Shown one piece after another: positions 34,228 to 45,840 of a stretch of 64,000 nucleotides of DNA. Source of the DNA: Cellulomonas cellasea. GTDB lineage: Bacteria > Actinomycetota > Actinomycetes > Actinomycetales > Cellulomonadaceae. The notes beneath the pieces are model-generated. The model did not search any database. It was not told where the DNA came from and worked only from the letters and a program-made list of their open reading frames with translations. The DNA lies in NCBI RefSeq assembly GCF_030372105.1, contig NZ_JAUDBQ010000005.1, positions 124,001 through 188,000 on the forward strand, in the 5' to 3' direction. Position numbers and translations under genes: made by a program. Positions within the stretch are counted from its first letter, which is position 1. Each line of letters opens with the position of its first letter.

Positions 34228-35118
34228 TCAGGCCTCGGGGATGGGGCGGCCGAACGACTCCAGGGTGATGTCCGCCGGGTCGGGCCCGCGGCGCACGCCC
34301 TGGTCGAGCGCGTCGACCTGGGCGATCTCCTCGCCGGTGAGCTCGAAGTCCAGCACATCGAAGTTCTCCCGGATGCGGGCGGGCTTCGTCGACTTGGGGA
34401 TCGCGGAACGGCCCTCCTGCAGGTGCCAGCGCAGCATCACCTGCGCTGGGGTCTTGCCGTGCGCCTCGGCGATGCGGGTGATGGTCGGGTCGTCGAACGT
34501 GCGCGTGCCCGTCTCGCGGTAGGCGGTGATGCCGCCGATCGGCGACCAGGCCTGCGTGACGATGCCGCTCGCCGCGTCGGTGGACTGCACATCGGGCTGC
34601 TGGAAGTACGGGTGCACCTCGACCTGGTTGACCGCGGGCACGACGCTCGCCGACGCCAGCAGCCGGTCCAGGTGCTCGGGCATGAAGTTGCTGACGCCGA
34701 TCGCGCGGACCCGGCCATCGGCCAGCAGCGCCTCCAAGGCGCGGTACGCCTCGATGGTGAGGTCGAAGCGGCTCGGCAGCGCCTGATGCAAGATCAGCAG
34801 GTCGATCTGGTCGAGCCCCAGCTTGGCCGCGGACTTGTCGAACGCGTGCAGCGTCTGGTCGTAGCCGTAGTCGCTGATCCACACCTTCGTCTCCACGAAG
34901 ACCTCGGCCCGGTCGATCCCCGACTCGGCGATCGCGCGGCCGACCTCACGCTCGTTGCCGTACGCCGCGGCCGTGTCGATCAAGCGGTAGCCGGTGTCCA
35001 GCGCGGTGCGGACGCTGGCGACCGTCTCCTCGGGCGGGGTCTGGAAGACGCCGAAGCCCAGCGCCGGCATGGTGACGCCGCCCGTCAGCGTGATGGTCGG
35101 CACGGAGGTGGTGGTCAT
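34228..35118 (-). CDS. Aldo/keto reductase
   Basis: A 296-residue NADPH-dependent reductase. GYRLIDTAAAYGNEREVGRA supplies Asp and Tyr, FVETKVWISDYGY the Lys and DLLILHQALP the His of the catalytic tetrad; SNFMPEHLDRLL and AIPKSTKPARIREN are cofactor positions. Closely resembles 2,5-diketo-D-gluconate-reductase-like AKR5 enzymes; the true substrate is unknown. It is divergent from the HTH gene, a frequent pairing that suggests control by it. Confidence 0.92.
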   Translation of the reverse strand: MTTTSVPTITLTGGVTMPALGFGVFQTPPEETVASVRTALDTGYRLIDTAAAYGNEREVGRAIAESGIDRAEVFVETKVWISDYGYDQTLHAFDKSAAKLGLDQIDLLILHQALPSRFDLTIEAYRALEALLADGRVRAIGVSNFMPEHLDRLLASASVVPAVNQVEVHPYFQQPDVQSTDAASGIVTQAWSPIGGITAYRETGTRTFDDPTITRIAEAHGKTPAQVMLRWHLQEGRSAIPKSTKPARIRENFDVLDFELTGEEIAQVDALDQGVRRGPDPADITLESFGRPIPEA

Positions 35119-35207
35119 GAGTGCTCCTGTCGTGGTGGGGGACGCGGGCCCCTGGTCGGGCCCCGCTGGCGCGCTCCGTCCAGCAGATCAGACGCGGGAC
35201 GCCTCCG

Positions 35208-35237
35208 CCCTATGGGTGGGGAGCCCTGCTGATAGGG
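35208..35237. promoter_or_regulatory. Inverted repeat in the AKR/HTH divergent promoter
   Basis: CCCTAT at 35208-35213 and ATAGGG at 35232-35237 are inverted, 18 bases apart, in the 168-base gap. A possible binding site for the adjacent HTH regulator. Confidence 0.3.
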
Positions 35238-35286
35238 GTACTGGCAGTGCGTGGCTACCGCGCCGCCGGGCTCGTACCGTCGAGGG

Positions 35287-36174
35287 ATGGACCATCGAGA
35301 AGAGGTGCGGGACTTCCTGGCCTCCCGTCGCGCGCGACTGACGCCTGCCGACGTGGGGCTGCCCGCGACGATGGGGAGGCGGCGGGTGCCAGGGCTGCGG
35401 CGCGACGAGGTCGCGGTGCTCGCCGGCGTCTCCTCCGAGTACTACGCCCGACTGGAGCGCGGGAACCTCGCAGGCGCCTCAGACGCCGTGCTGGACGCGC
35501 TGGCCGCGGCGCTGCGCCTCGACGAGGCCGAGCAGCTCCACCTGCGCAATCTCGCGCACGCCGCCAACCAGCCGGCCCGCAAACGGTGCACGCCAACCCG
35601 GGCGGCCTCCGTCCCGCCGTCCTTGCAGCGCGTGCTCGACTCGATGACCACCGCGCCCGCGTACCTGCACGACACCCGGCTCGACATCGTCGCCGCGAAC
35701 GACCTGGCCCGAGAGCTCCACGCACCGGTCTACGACTTCGCGCGCGCCACCGGCGCCCCGCCGAACACCGCCCGGTTCGCGTTCCTCGACCCCGCGGGAC
35801 GCTCGTTCTACGCCGACTGGGAGCAGGTCAGCCGCGACTGCGTGGCCGCCCTGCACAGCGCAGCCGGGCGCAACCCGTTCGACAAGCCGCTCAGCGACCT
35901 CGTCGGCGAGCTCTCCACCCGCTCGGACCACTTCCGCGCGCTCTGGGCCACACACGACGTGCGGCTGCACCGCACCGGGGTCAAGCGCCTGCGCCACCCC
36001 GATGTCGGCGTGCTGGCCCTCGACTACGACGTGATGCAGGTCGTCCAGGAGCCCGGCCTGATGCTGGTCGCCTACAGCGCCGCGCCCGGCTCGGCCGAGG
36101 CGGACGGGCTCGCGCTACTCGCCTCGCTCGCGGCGACCCGCCGGGACGCCGCCACCACGGCGCCCGGGGCGTGA
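35287..36174 (+). CDS. HTH regulator with MmyB-like ligand-binding domain
   Basis: A 295-residue regulator from ATG 35287. VPGLRRDEVAVLAGVSSEYY and ARLERGNLAGASDAVLDALA are the XRE-type helix-turn-helix; PAYLHDTRLDIVAANDLARE begins the MmyB-like PAS-fold domain; LDYDVMQVVQEPGLMLVAYS ends it. Members often control the adjacent reductase. Its stop codon is one base from the next gene's start, so the flavodoxin is probably co-translated. Confidence 0.87.
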   Translation: MDHREEVRDFLASRRARLTPADVGLPATMGRRRVPGLRRDEVAVLAGVSSEYYARLERGNLAGASDAVLDALAAALRLDEAEQLHLRNLAHAANQPARKRCTPTRAASVPPSLQRVLDSMTTAPAYLHDTRLDIVAANDLARELHAPVYDFARATGAPPNTARFAFLDPAGRSFYADWEQVSRDCVAALHSAAGRNPFDKPLSDLVGELSTRSDHFRALWATHDVRLHRTGVKRLRHPDVGVLALDYDVMQVVQEPGLMLVAYSAAPGSAEADGLALLASLAATRRDAATTAPGA

Positions 36175-36175
36175 C

Positions 36176-36835
36176 GTGGCGATCACCCGCCGCGCAGCCC
36201 TGCACACCGCCCTCGCCAGCGCGGCCGCCCTCGCGCTCGCCGCATGCGCCAACCCCGAGGGCCGCGCCCCGACCACCACGGAGCCGTCACCCATGACCAC
36301 GCCGACCAGCGGCCGCACGCTGCTCGTGTGCTTCTCACGCACCGGCGAGAACTACTGGGACGGCGGCCGCCGCGACCTCGACGTCGGCAACACCGAGGCC
36401 CTCGCCGTGATGATCGCCGCCCGCACGGGCTGCGACCTGCACCGCATCGAGGCCGCCGACCCGTACCCGCACGGCTACGACGACACCGTCGCGCGCAACG
36501 TGCGCGAGCAGGACGCCGACGCGCGGCCGGCCATCGCCGGCGACCTGCCAGACCTCGCCGGCTACGACACGGTGATCCTCGCCAGCCCGATCTGGAACGT
36601 GCGCCCGCCGATGATCATGTCGACCTTCGCCGAGTCCGTGCCGCTCGGCGGCAGGACGCTGCTGCCCGTCACCACCCACGCCATGAGCGGGCTCGGCCGC
36701 GCCGTGGAGGTCTACGCGGCGCTGGCCCCTGAGGCGACGATCGGCGAGGGGCTGGCGGTGCGCGGCGAGCAGGTCGCGGAGGCCGGGCCGGAACTGGACC
36801 GGTGGCTGAGCGTGGTTGGGCTCATCCCGGCCTGA
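36176..36835 (+). CDS. TAT-exported lipoprotein flavodoxin
   Basis: A 219-residue protein. The N-terminus MAITRRAALHTALASAAALA has a twin-arginine motif and a lipobox ending at Cys24, followed by a Thr/Pro linker. The rest is a flavodoxin domain: RTLLVCFSRTGENYW (FMN phosphate loop), YDTVILASPIWNVRPPMIMS and LLPVTTHAMSGLGRAVEV. It is likely a membrane-anchored extracytoplasmic FMN protein. It lies 1 base after the HTH gene and near the AKR, suggesting a redox-responsive set. Confidence 0.82.
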   Translation: MAITRRAALHTALASAAALALAACANPEGRAPTTTEPSPMTTPTSGRTLLVCFSRTGENYWDGGRRDLDVGNTEALAVMIAARTGCDLHRIEAADPYPHGYDDTVARNVREQDADARPAIAGDLPDLAGYDTVILASPIWNVRPPMIMSTFAESVPLGGRTLLPVTTHAMSGLGRAVEVYAALAPEATIGEGLAVRGEQVAEAGPELDRWLSVVGLIPA

Positions 36836-36856
36836 CCACCCGCTAGCCTCGGCGCC

Positions 36857-37240
36857 GTGCAGACAGTGGCGGCGACGACCGCGTGTGTGACCCTCGGCGC
36901 CCTGAGCGTCTTCCAGCTCTGCCTCGCGCTCGGCGCGCCCTGGGGGCGGTTCGCGTGGGGCGGGCAGCACGAGCGGGCCCTGCCGACCCGGTTGCGGGTG
37001 GGAAGTGCGGTCTCGGTGCTGGTCTACGCGGTCTTCGCGGTGGTGCTGTTGGATCGGGCTGGCATGGTCGACGTGCTCCCGGACGGGTTCACGCGGCCGG
37101 CGTCGTGGGTGCTGACGGCCTACTTCGCGGTCGGCGTGGTGATGAACGGGATCTCCCGGAGCCGGTCGGAGCGGGCCGTCATGACGCCTGTGGTGCTGGT
37201 CCTGGCGGTGTGCTCGCTGATCGTGAGCCTGGGGAGCTGA
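36857..37240 (+). CDS. Small four-helix membrane protein
   Basis: A 127-residue GTG-started protein with four predicted membrane helices: TACVTLGALSVFQLCLALG, SAVSVLVYAVFAVVLLD, WVLTAYFAVGVVMNGISRS and VVLVLAVCSLIVSL. The conserved GAPWGRFAWGG loop is typical of a widespread small integral-membrane family in actinobacteria. No function is known. It is 21 bases after the flavodoxin gene. Confidence 0.7.
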   Translation: MQTVAATTACVTLGALSVFQLCLALGAPWGRFAWGGQHERALPTRLRVGSAVSVLVYAVFAVVLLDRAGMVDVLPDGFTRPASWVLTAYFAVGVVMNGISRSRSERAVMTPVVLVLAVCSLIVSLGS

Positions 37241-37389
37241 CCCGGGATCTGGCCCGCTGCCCGGCGGCTAGGCGGGCCGACGGCGTCAGCGGGCCCGCCT
37301 GCCTGCTCGGATGACACCCCGGATGCCCGTCGCCTACCATCGCCTCGGACTCGCCAGACCGGCGCGCACGACCACGTCGGGGAAGCACA

Positions 37390-38099
37390 GTGATCAGGAT
37401 CGGCATCGTCGAGGACGATGCAGCGAGCTCGGCCCTCTTGGTCGACTACCTGCGTCGGTACCAGGACGAGCACCACGAGCCGTTCGACATCTCGATGTTC
37501 ACGGACGGCAGCCAGGTGGTGTCCGGCTACCGGCCGGTCTTCGACATCCTGCTGCTCGACGTGCAGATGCCGAACCTCGACGGGTTCAGCGCCGCGGAGC
37601 GCATCCGGCAGGTCGACCAGGACGTGGTGATCGTGTTCATCACCAACATGACCCAGCACGCCATCCGGGGCTATGAGGTCGACGCGTTGAGCTACGTGCT
37701 CAAGCCGGTGTCGTATTTCGCGTTCTCGCAGGAGATCAAGCGGTCGATCTCCCGGTTGCGGCGCCGGGCCGCCGACTATGTGCTGCTGACCGTCGACGGG
37801 GGGCTGGTGCGCGTCGCGACGAGCGACATCGTGTACCTCGAGAGCGCGAAGCACCGCACGCTCGTGCACACCATCGACGGCAGGTACTCGGTGGTGGCGC
37901 CGCTCAAGACGATGGAGGCCGAGCTCGAGGGCCGCGGCTTCTTCCGCAGCAACAGCGGGTACCTGGTGAACCTGCGCCATGTCCTGGCCGTCCGGCAGAA
38001 CAGCGCCGAGATGGTGGGCGGCCATGACCTGCTGATCAGCCGCCCCCGCAAGAAGGCGTTCCTCGCGGCGCTCACCGACTACATCGGCGAGCGGAACGC

Positions 38100-38103
<4 letters not shown>
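37390..38103 (+). CDS. AgrA-type LytTR response regulator
   Basis: A 237-residue regulator behind GGGGAAG. The receiver domain shows IGIVEDDAASSALLV, FDILLLDVQMPNLDG (phospho-acceptor Asp) and the switch Lys in SYVLKPVSYFAF. The C-terminal LytTR domain shows VRVATSDIVYLESAKHRTLV and FFRSNSGYLVNLRHVLAV. It is cotranscribed with the histidine kinase, overlapping by 4 bases. Likely targets include the glycan genes just downstream; no LytTR site was identified. Confidence 0.92.
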
Positions 38104-40745
<2,642 letters not shown>

Positions 40746-40934
40746 CTAGGTCGCCTCCCCGTGCGCTCCCTCGGCGGCCACCTCGGCGGCCTCGCGCAGG
40801 CTCGTGTGGTCTACTCCGGCCGCGCCCACGCACTCGCCCGCGCCCCCGTCCTCGGAGGGCGTGGCCGAGCCGCGCCCGGGCGCTGCCGCCGGATCACAGC
40901 GGCATTCGATGAGAGTGTGCGAAGGAGTCTCTTC

Positions 40935-43856
40935 GTGAGCAGCGAAGTGGCGAAGAGGCCGATGTCCCACCGGAAGCACCTGGCCGTGTGGGTCCCCGTG
41001 CTCGGGGGCGGCCTCGTCCTCGTGGTCGCCGCGAACGTCCTGCTCGGGGTCTACTCCCATTGGGTCGCCTCGCAGCTCGGCGCGGGAACCCACACGATCA
41101 CCAACGCCGACGCCGCGGCGGGCTGGGACACCGCCTACTACGCGTCGGACCACGCGACTGCCGAGGAGGCGACGGCCGCGGCCGAGGCCGTGGCGGAGTC
41201 GATCGAGGCCGAGGGCGTCGTCCTGCTCAAGAACGCCGCGCATGCCCTCCCGCTCAGGGGCGACGGGCTCAGGGGCGACGGGCTCAAGGTGACGCTGCTG
41301 GGCCGCGGCGCGGCGGACCCGGTGTACGGCGGCGCGGGCTCGGGCTCCACCGACACGAGCACGGCGGTGGACGTGCGCGCGGGCTTGGAGCGTGCGGGCC
41401 TCGAGGTGAACGGCACGGTCTACGACCTGCTGGCCGACCACGCCGACGCGCACCCCCGCGGGAGCATCGCCATGGACTCGCCCGCCGAGTCGACCCACCA
41501 CATCGGCGAGATGCCCGTCGCGGGCTACACCGACGCCGCTGTCGCGAGCTTCGCGGACTACGGCGACGCGGCGGTGGTGGTGGTCAGCCGCGCGGGCGGC
41601 GAGGGCGGCGACCTGGCGACGAGCATGGCGGGCTGGGATGAGCACCACGTCGCCAGCCAGCACCAGCTCGAGTTGAGCCTTGACGAGCGGCAGACGATCG
41701 CGCTCGCGGAGCAGCACTTCGAGACGGTGGTCGTGCTCGTGAACGCGAGCACCAGCATGGAGCTGGGCCCCGTGCAGGACGACCCGGGCGTCGACGCCGT
41801 GCTGCAGGTCGGCTCGCCGGGCCAGAGCGGCTTCATCGCCGTCGGCCAGGTGCTGACGGGGGCGGTCAACCCGTCCGGTCGCACCGTGGACCTCTACGCG
41901 GCGGACTTCACGCAGGACCCCACGTTCCCCAACGTCGGCGACTTCCAGTACACGGGACTCGACAGCCCCACGGGCGACGGCTACCTGGTGCAGTACGAGG
42001 AGGGCGTCTACCTCGGCTACCGCTACTACGAGACCGCCGCCGTCGAGGGCTTCCTCGACTACGACCAAGCCGTGGTGTACCCGTTCGGCCACGGCCTGAG
42101 CTACACCTCGTTCGACTGGCAGGTCACCGGCACGTCGCTGGGCGGCGTCGACGGGCGCATCTCCGTGGACGTCGAGGTGGCCAACACCGGCGCCGTCGCG
42201 GGCAAGGACGTCGTCGAGCTGTACTACTCGCCGCCGTACACCCCGGGCGGCATCGAGAAGCCCGCGGTGGTGCTGGGCGCCTTCGAGAAGACCCGCCTGC
42301 TGGCGCCAGGGGAATCGCAGACGCTCACGCTCGACTTGGCCGTCGAGGACCTGGCGTCCTACGACCACCGGGGCGAGCGGGCGTACGTGCTCGAGGCCGG
42401 GGACTACCAGGTCACCCTGCGGACGGACTCGCACACCGTCGCGGCGGGCATCGAGCCGATCACGTACACGGTCGACGAGACGGTCGTCTACCGCGGCGCG
42501 AACCACCGCTCCAGCGACGACGTCGAGGCCACGAACCAGTTCGACGACGTCTCCGCGGCGTTCACGGACACCCCGGAAGAGGGCAAGGGCCTCAACCTGT
42601 CGCGCGCGGACTTCGCCGGCACATTCCCGACGGCCCCGACGTCCGCCGACCTGGCCGCGTCCGACGAGGTCGTCGCCGGGTTCGCCGCCTACGACCACGC
42701 CGCCGCCGCGGCGGCCTCGGACGCCGAGATGCCGACGCAGGGCGCCGCGGGGGACCTGGGCCTCATCGACCTGCGCGGCCTGGACCACGACGACCCGCAG
42801 TGGGAGTCCCTGCTCGACCAGCTCACCGTCGAGGAGATGACCGACGTCATCCTCAACGGCGCGTACCAGACCGGGGCGATCGGCAGCATCGCCAAGCAGG
42901 CCACCAGTGACGTCGACGGCCCGGCCGGGTTCAGCTCGTTCATCAACGACGCGGTCTCCGGTGTCGCCTACCCGTCGCAGGTCGTCGTCGGGCAGACCTG
43001 GAACACGGGCCTCGCCCACGCGATGGGCGTCGCGATCGGCGACGAGGGCCTGGCCCTGGGCGCCAACGGCTGGTACGCGCCGGCGGTCAACCTGCACCGC
43101 TCCCCGTTCGGCGGCCGCAACTTCGAGTACTACTCCGAGGACCCGGTGCTCTCCGGCGAGCTGGCCGCGCAGGTCGTCTCGGGCGCCGCGTCCCAGGGCG
43201 TCTACGCCTTCGTCAAGCACTTCGCGTTGAACGACCAGGAGGCGCACCGCGTCGATAACGGCATCGCGACGTGGGCCAACGAGCAGGCGATCCGCGAGAT
43301 CTACCTCAAGCCGTTCGAGATCGCGCTGAAGAACGCCTCGGCGCAGCTCGAGTACCTCGCCGATGACGAGGGGACCGTCGCCACGCGCGAGATCGGGGCG
43401 ACGGCGGTCATGAGCTCGTTCAACCGCATCGGCGCCACCTGGGCCGGGGGTTCCGAGGCGCTCATGAGCACCGTCCTGCGGGACGAGTGGGGCTTTCGCG
43501 GCATGGCGATCACGGACTTCAACCTCTACGGGCACATGGACCCCGACCAGGGGCTCAAGGCCGGCTCCGACCTGATGCTCACCTTCCAGCCGATGAAGTC
43601 GCTCGCCGACACCACCAGCGCCGAAGCCGTCTCGAACATCCGCGAGGCAACGCACAACATCCTGTACACCGTCGCGAACTCGAACGCCATGAACGGCATC
43701 GCGCCCGGCGCGGAGCTCCACTACTCGCCGCCGGCCTGGCGCTACTGGCAGGTCGCCGTCAGCGCCGTCGTCGGCATCCTGCTGGCGCTCGGCACGGTGA
43801 GGGTCGTCCGCCGGGTCCGCACGGGCTCGGACCTGTCGGGATCGGTGTCGTCATGA
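40935..43856 (+). CDS. Membrane-anchored, domain-permuted GH3 glycosidase
   Basis: A 973-residue protein from GTG 40935 behind GAAGGAG. A membrane helix (about 17-40) is followed by the GH3 C-domain (about 75-390; EGVVLLKNAAHALPL, GAGSGSTDTST), a fibronectin-III-like domain (about 400-545; VVELYYSPPYTPGGIEKPA), then the GH3 N-domain barrel (about 630-930; LTVEEMTDVILNGAYQTGAI, APAVNLHRSPFGGRNFEYYS, KHFALNDQE). RGMAITDFNLYG supplies the nucleophile Asp861. A second helix (about 935-960) ends at RRVRTG. The domain order is reversed relative to usual GH3 enzymes, as in some Ruminococcus enzymes. It probably trims a surface glycan; glycan and linkage are unknown. Confidence 0.87.
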   Translation: MSSEVAKRPMSHRKHLAVWVPVLGGGLVLVVAANVLLGVYSHWVASQLGAGTHTITNADAAAGWDTAYYASDHATAEEATAAAEAVAESIEAEGVVLLKNAAHALPLRGDGLRGDGLKVTLLGRGAADPVYGGAGSGSTDTSTAVDVRAGLERAGLEVNGTVYDLLADHADAHPRGSIAMDSPAESTHHIGEMPVAGYTDAAVASFADYGDAAVVVVSRAGGEGGDLATSMAGWDEHHVASQHQLELSLDERQTIALAEQHFETVVVLVNASTSMELGPVQDDPGVDAVLQVGSPGQSGFIAVGQVLTGAVNPSGRTVDLYAADFTQDPTFPNVGDFQYTGLDSPTGDGYLVQYEEGVYLGYRYYETAAVEGFLDYDQAVVYPFGHGLSYTSFDWQVTGTSLGGVDGRISVDVEVANTGAVAGKDVVELYYSPPYTPGGIEKPAVVLGAFEKTRLLAPGESQTLTLDLAVEDLASYDHRGERAYVLEAGDYQVTLRTDSHTVAAGIEPITYTVDETVVYRGANHRSSDDVEATNQFDDVSAAFTDTPEEGKGLNLSRADFAGTFPTAPTSADLAASDEVVAGFAAYDHAAAAAASDAEMPTQGAAGDLGLIDLRGLDHDDPQWESLLDQLTVEEMTDVILNGAYQTGAIGSIAKQATSDVDGPAGFSSFINDAVSGVAYPSQVVVGQTWNTGLAHAMGVAIGDEGLALGANGWYAPAVNLHRSPFGGRNFEYYSEDPVLSGELAAQVVSGAASQGVYAFVKHFALNDQEAHRVDNGIATWANEQAIREIYLKPFEIALKNASAQLEYLADDEGTVATREIGATAVMSSFNRIGATWAGGSEALMSTVLRDEWGFRGMAITDFNLYGHMDPDQGLKAGSDLMLTFQPMKSLADTTSAEAVSNIREATHNILYTVANSNAMNGIAPGAELHYSPPAWRYWQVAVSAVVGILLALGTVRVVRRVRTGSDLSGSVSS

Positions 43857-44872
43857 CGCCGGTGCTCACCGTCGTCGTCCCCGCCTACAACGCCGAGGCG
43901 TATCTGCGCCGCAGCCTCGACTCGATCGTGGGCGCCGGGCCGCTCGTCGAAGTGCTCGTCGTCGACGACGGCTCCACCGACGGCACCGCCGCACTCGCCC
44001 AGGAGTACGTCGACGCGCATCCCGACGCGGTCCGCCTGCTGCGCAAGCCGAACGGCGGGCACGGGTCGGCGATCAACACCGGCCTCGCGCACGCTCGGGG
44101 GCACTACCTCAAGGTGCTCGACGCCGACGACTGGCTCGACGCCGACGCCTTCGCCGAGGTGCTGGCCACCCTGGCGGGGTTCATCGCCGGGGGACGCGGG
44201 GTCGACCTGCTGGTCAGCAACTTCGTCTACGAGAAGCAGGGCAAGAGGAACAAGACCGTCGTGCGGTACGACGGCGCCCTGCCGCGGCGCCGCGAGCTGC
44301 GCTGGTCCCAGACCCGGCGGTTCGGCAAACGCCAATACCTGATGATGCACGCCCTGATCTACCGCACCGACGTGCTGCGCGCCGCGGGCCTGCGCCTGCC
44401 CGAGCACACGTTCTACGTCGACAGCCTCTACGCGCTGGTGCCGCTGGCCCACGTGCGGACCCTGTACTACCTGGACGTCGACCTGTACCGGTACTTCATC
44501 GGCCGCGAGGACCAATCGGTGCAGGAGGCCGTGATGCTCCGGCGCCTCGACCAGCAGCTCCGGGTCAACTGGCTGCTGCTCGAGCACGTCCGCACCACCC
44601 CGGTGGCCGACCGGCGGCTGCGCGCGTACCTGCTGCACTACACGGCGATCATCTGCGCCGTGTCATCGATCCTGCTGATCCGCGCGAACACCCGGCAGAG
44701 CCTCGCGGAGCGGGACCGGCTGTGGCGCGAGCTGCGGGCCGCCGACCCGCGGCTGTACCGCCGTGTGCGGTGGAGCGTGTTCGGCCAGGTCAGCAACCTG
44801 CCCGGGCCGGCCGGCCGACGGGTGTCGGTGCTGGCCTACCGCGTCGCGCAGCGGATGGTCGGGTTCAGCTAG
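43853..44872 (+). CDS. Family 2 glycosyltransferase
   Basis: A 339-residue GT-A-fold enzyme whose ATG overlaps the GH3 stop (ATGA). VLTVVVPAYNAEAYLRRSLD, VEVLVVDDGSTDGT, PNGGHGSAINTGLAHARGHY and LKVLDADDWLDADAF (DxD-type metal motif) are GT2 hallmarks. No clear membrane helices occur, so it likely works on the cytoplasmic face. It is coupled with GH3 and close to glf, consistent with building or editing a galactofuranose-type surface polymer. Confidence 0.9.
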   Translation: MTPVLTVVVPAYNAEAYLRRSLDSIVGAGPLVEVLVVDDGSTDGTAALAQEYVDAHPDAVRLLRKPNGGHGSAINTGLAHARGHYLKVLDADDWLDADAFAEVLATLAGFIAGGRGVDLLVSNFVYEKQGKRNKTVVRYDGALPRRRELRWSQTRRFGKRQYLMMHALIYRTDVLRAAGLRLPEHTFYVDSLYALVPLAHVRTLYYLDVDLYRYFIGREDQSVQEAVMLRRLDQQLRVNWLLLEHVRTTPVADRRLRAYLLHYTAIICAVSSILLIRANTRQSLAERDRLWRELRAADPRLYRRVRWSVFGQVSNLPGPAGRRVSVLAYRVAQRMVGFS

Positions 44873-44895
44873 GCGCGCCATGGCCCGGACGTGGC

Positions 44896-44930
44896 GGCGC
44901 CCCCAGGCCCGTCATGGGCCCAGGGGCGCC
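44896..44930. terminator. Hairpin between GT2 and the DUF7455 gene
   Basis: 44896-44910 pairs with 44916-44930 with two mismatches, around GTCAT. It lies between convergent genes. Confidence 0.6.
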
Positions 44931-44944
44931 GTCGCCTGCGGCGG

Positions 44945-45178
44945 TCAGTCGCTCGCGGACTCCTGGTCGATGCGGTGGCGCTCGTCGTGGATGGTCGCGC
45001 CCGACCCGACGAGCCCCGCCTCGAAGGCGCGGAAGTGGTGGCCGCAGAACAGGAGGTCCAGGCCGTCGGTGGCCGGGATCGTCGCCCGGACGTACGCCTG
45101 CGCGCCGCAGCGGTCGCAACGGTCGCGGCGGGTCAGCGCTGCCGTGGGGGCGGACGCCTCGAGGGTGGGAGCTGTCAT
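44945..45178 (-). CDS. DUF7455 small zinc-ribbon-like protein
   Basis: A 77-residue protein from ATG 45178. LTRRDRCDRCGAQAYVRATI and DLLFCGHHFRAFEAGL hold two Cys pairs/His typical of actinobacterial DUF7455 zinc-binding proteins. It ends with an acidic tail. The function is unknown; it is common near sigma-factor genes elsewhere, but none is present here. Confidence 0.78.
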   Translation of the reverse strand: MTAPTLEASAPTAALTRRDRCDRCGAQAYVRATIPATDGLDLLFCGHHFRAFEAGLVGSGATIHDERHRIDQESASD

Positions 45179-45342
45179 CGGGTCGTACCTCGTCTCGGTG
45201 CGGTGATCGGTCTCGCGCCCCGCGGTGCGGGATGCGCGACACCGGCCAGAACCGTTGGCGGGCGGCCGGCATTCCGGCGGCCGTGGCGTGTTCGCCCACC
45301 GGGGAAACCGGCGCCCGCCGACGCGCTGCCGCCCGGGGAGGC

Positions 45343-45840
45343 TCAGCCGCCCGACCGCGCCCGGCGCCGCAGGAGCGTGACGGCGCAGGCCACGCCGATC
45401 ACCCCCTCGACCACCCCGGCGGTGAGCAGGCTCGGCCCTGGCCAGCCGTCGGCCGCCCACGCGACGGCGCGCCCCACCGCGTAGGACAGGTACAGCGCGG
45501 AGCCCGCGAAGAGCGCGGGCCCGGCCAGACGCGGGCGCGCGACGCCCGCGAGCAGTCCGATCCCCGCGGCGAGCACCACGCCCGATGCCGCGCGCAACTC
45601 GCTCAGCAGCCCCGCGTCGTCGCCCACCACCACCCCCGACGCGGCGTGAAACGCGTCCGGGGCGACGAGCCCTGCCGCCCCCACGGCGACGGCGACTCCT
45701 CCGGCGGCGAGCAGCGCGGCGATGGCGGGCATGTCCCGGCGCGGGGGCGCGGCCACTGGCGCCAGGGGAGTCGGCGCGGCCACTGGCGCCAGGGGAGTCG
45801 GCGCGGCCACCGGTGCCAGGGGAGCTGGCGCGGCGCTCAT
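45343..45840 (-). CDS. DUF4345-type membrane protein with Pro/Ala N-terminal repeat
   Basis: A 165-residue membrane protein. The N-terminus has APLAPVAAPTPLAPVAAP repeats encoded by three near-identical 27-base units (about 45755-45835). Four helices follow, with AGLVAPDAFHAASGVVVGD and LLSELRAASGVVLAAGIGLL matching DUF4345. The start ATG overlaps the stop of the NAD(P)-binding protein gene, so they are cotranscribed. The repeat length may vary between strains. Confidence 0.72.
   Translation of the reverse strand: MSAAPAPLAPVAAPTPLAPVAAPTPLAPVAAPPRRDMPAIAALLAAGGVAVAVGAAGLVAPDAFHAASGVVVGDDAGLLSELRAASGVVLAAGIGLLAGVARPRLAGPALFAGSALYLSYAVGRAVAWAADGWPGPSLLTAGVVEGVIGVACAVTLLRRRARSGG

Noticed and set aside
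40746-43721. A 991-codon minus-strand open frame opposite GH3
   Set aside because: Same antisense artefact; GH3 motifs on the plus strand are continuous.
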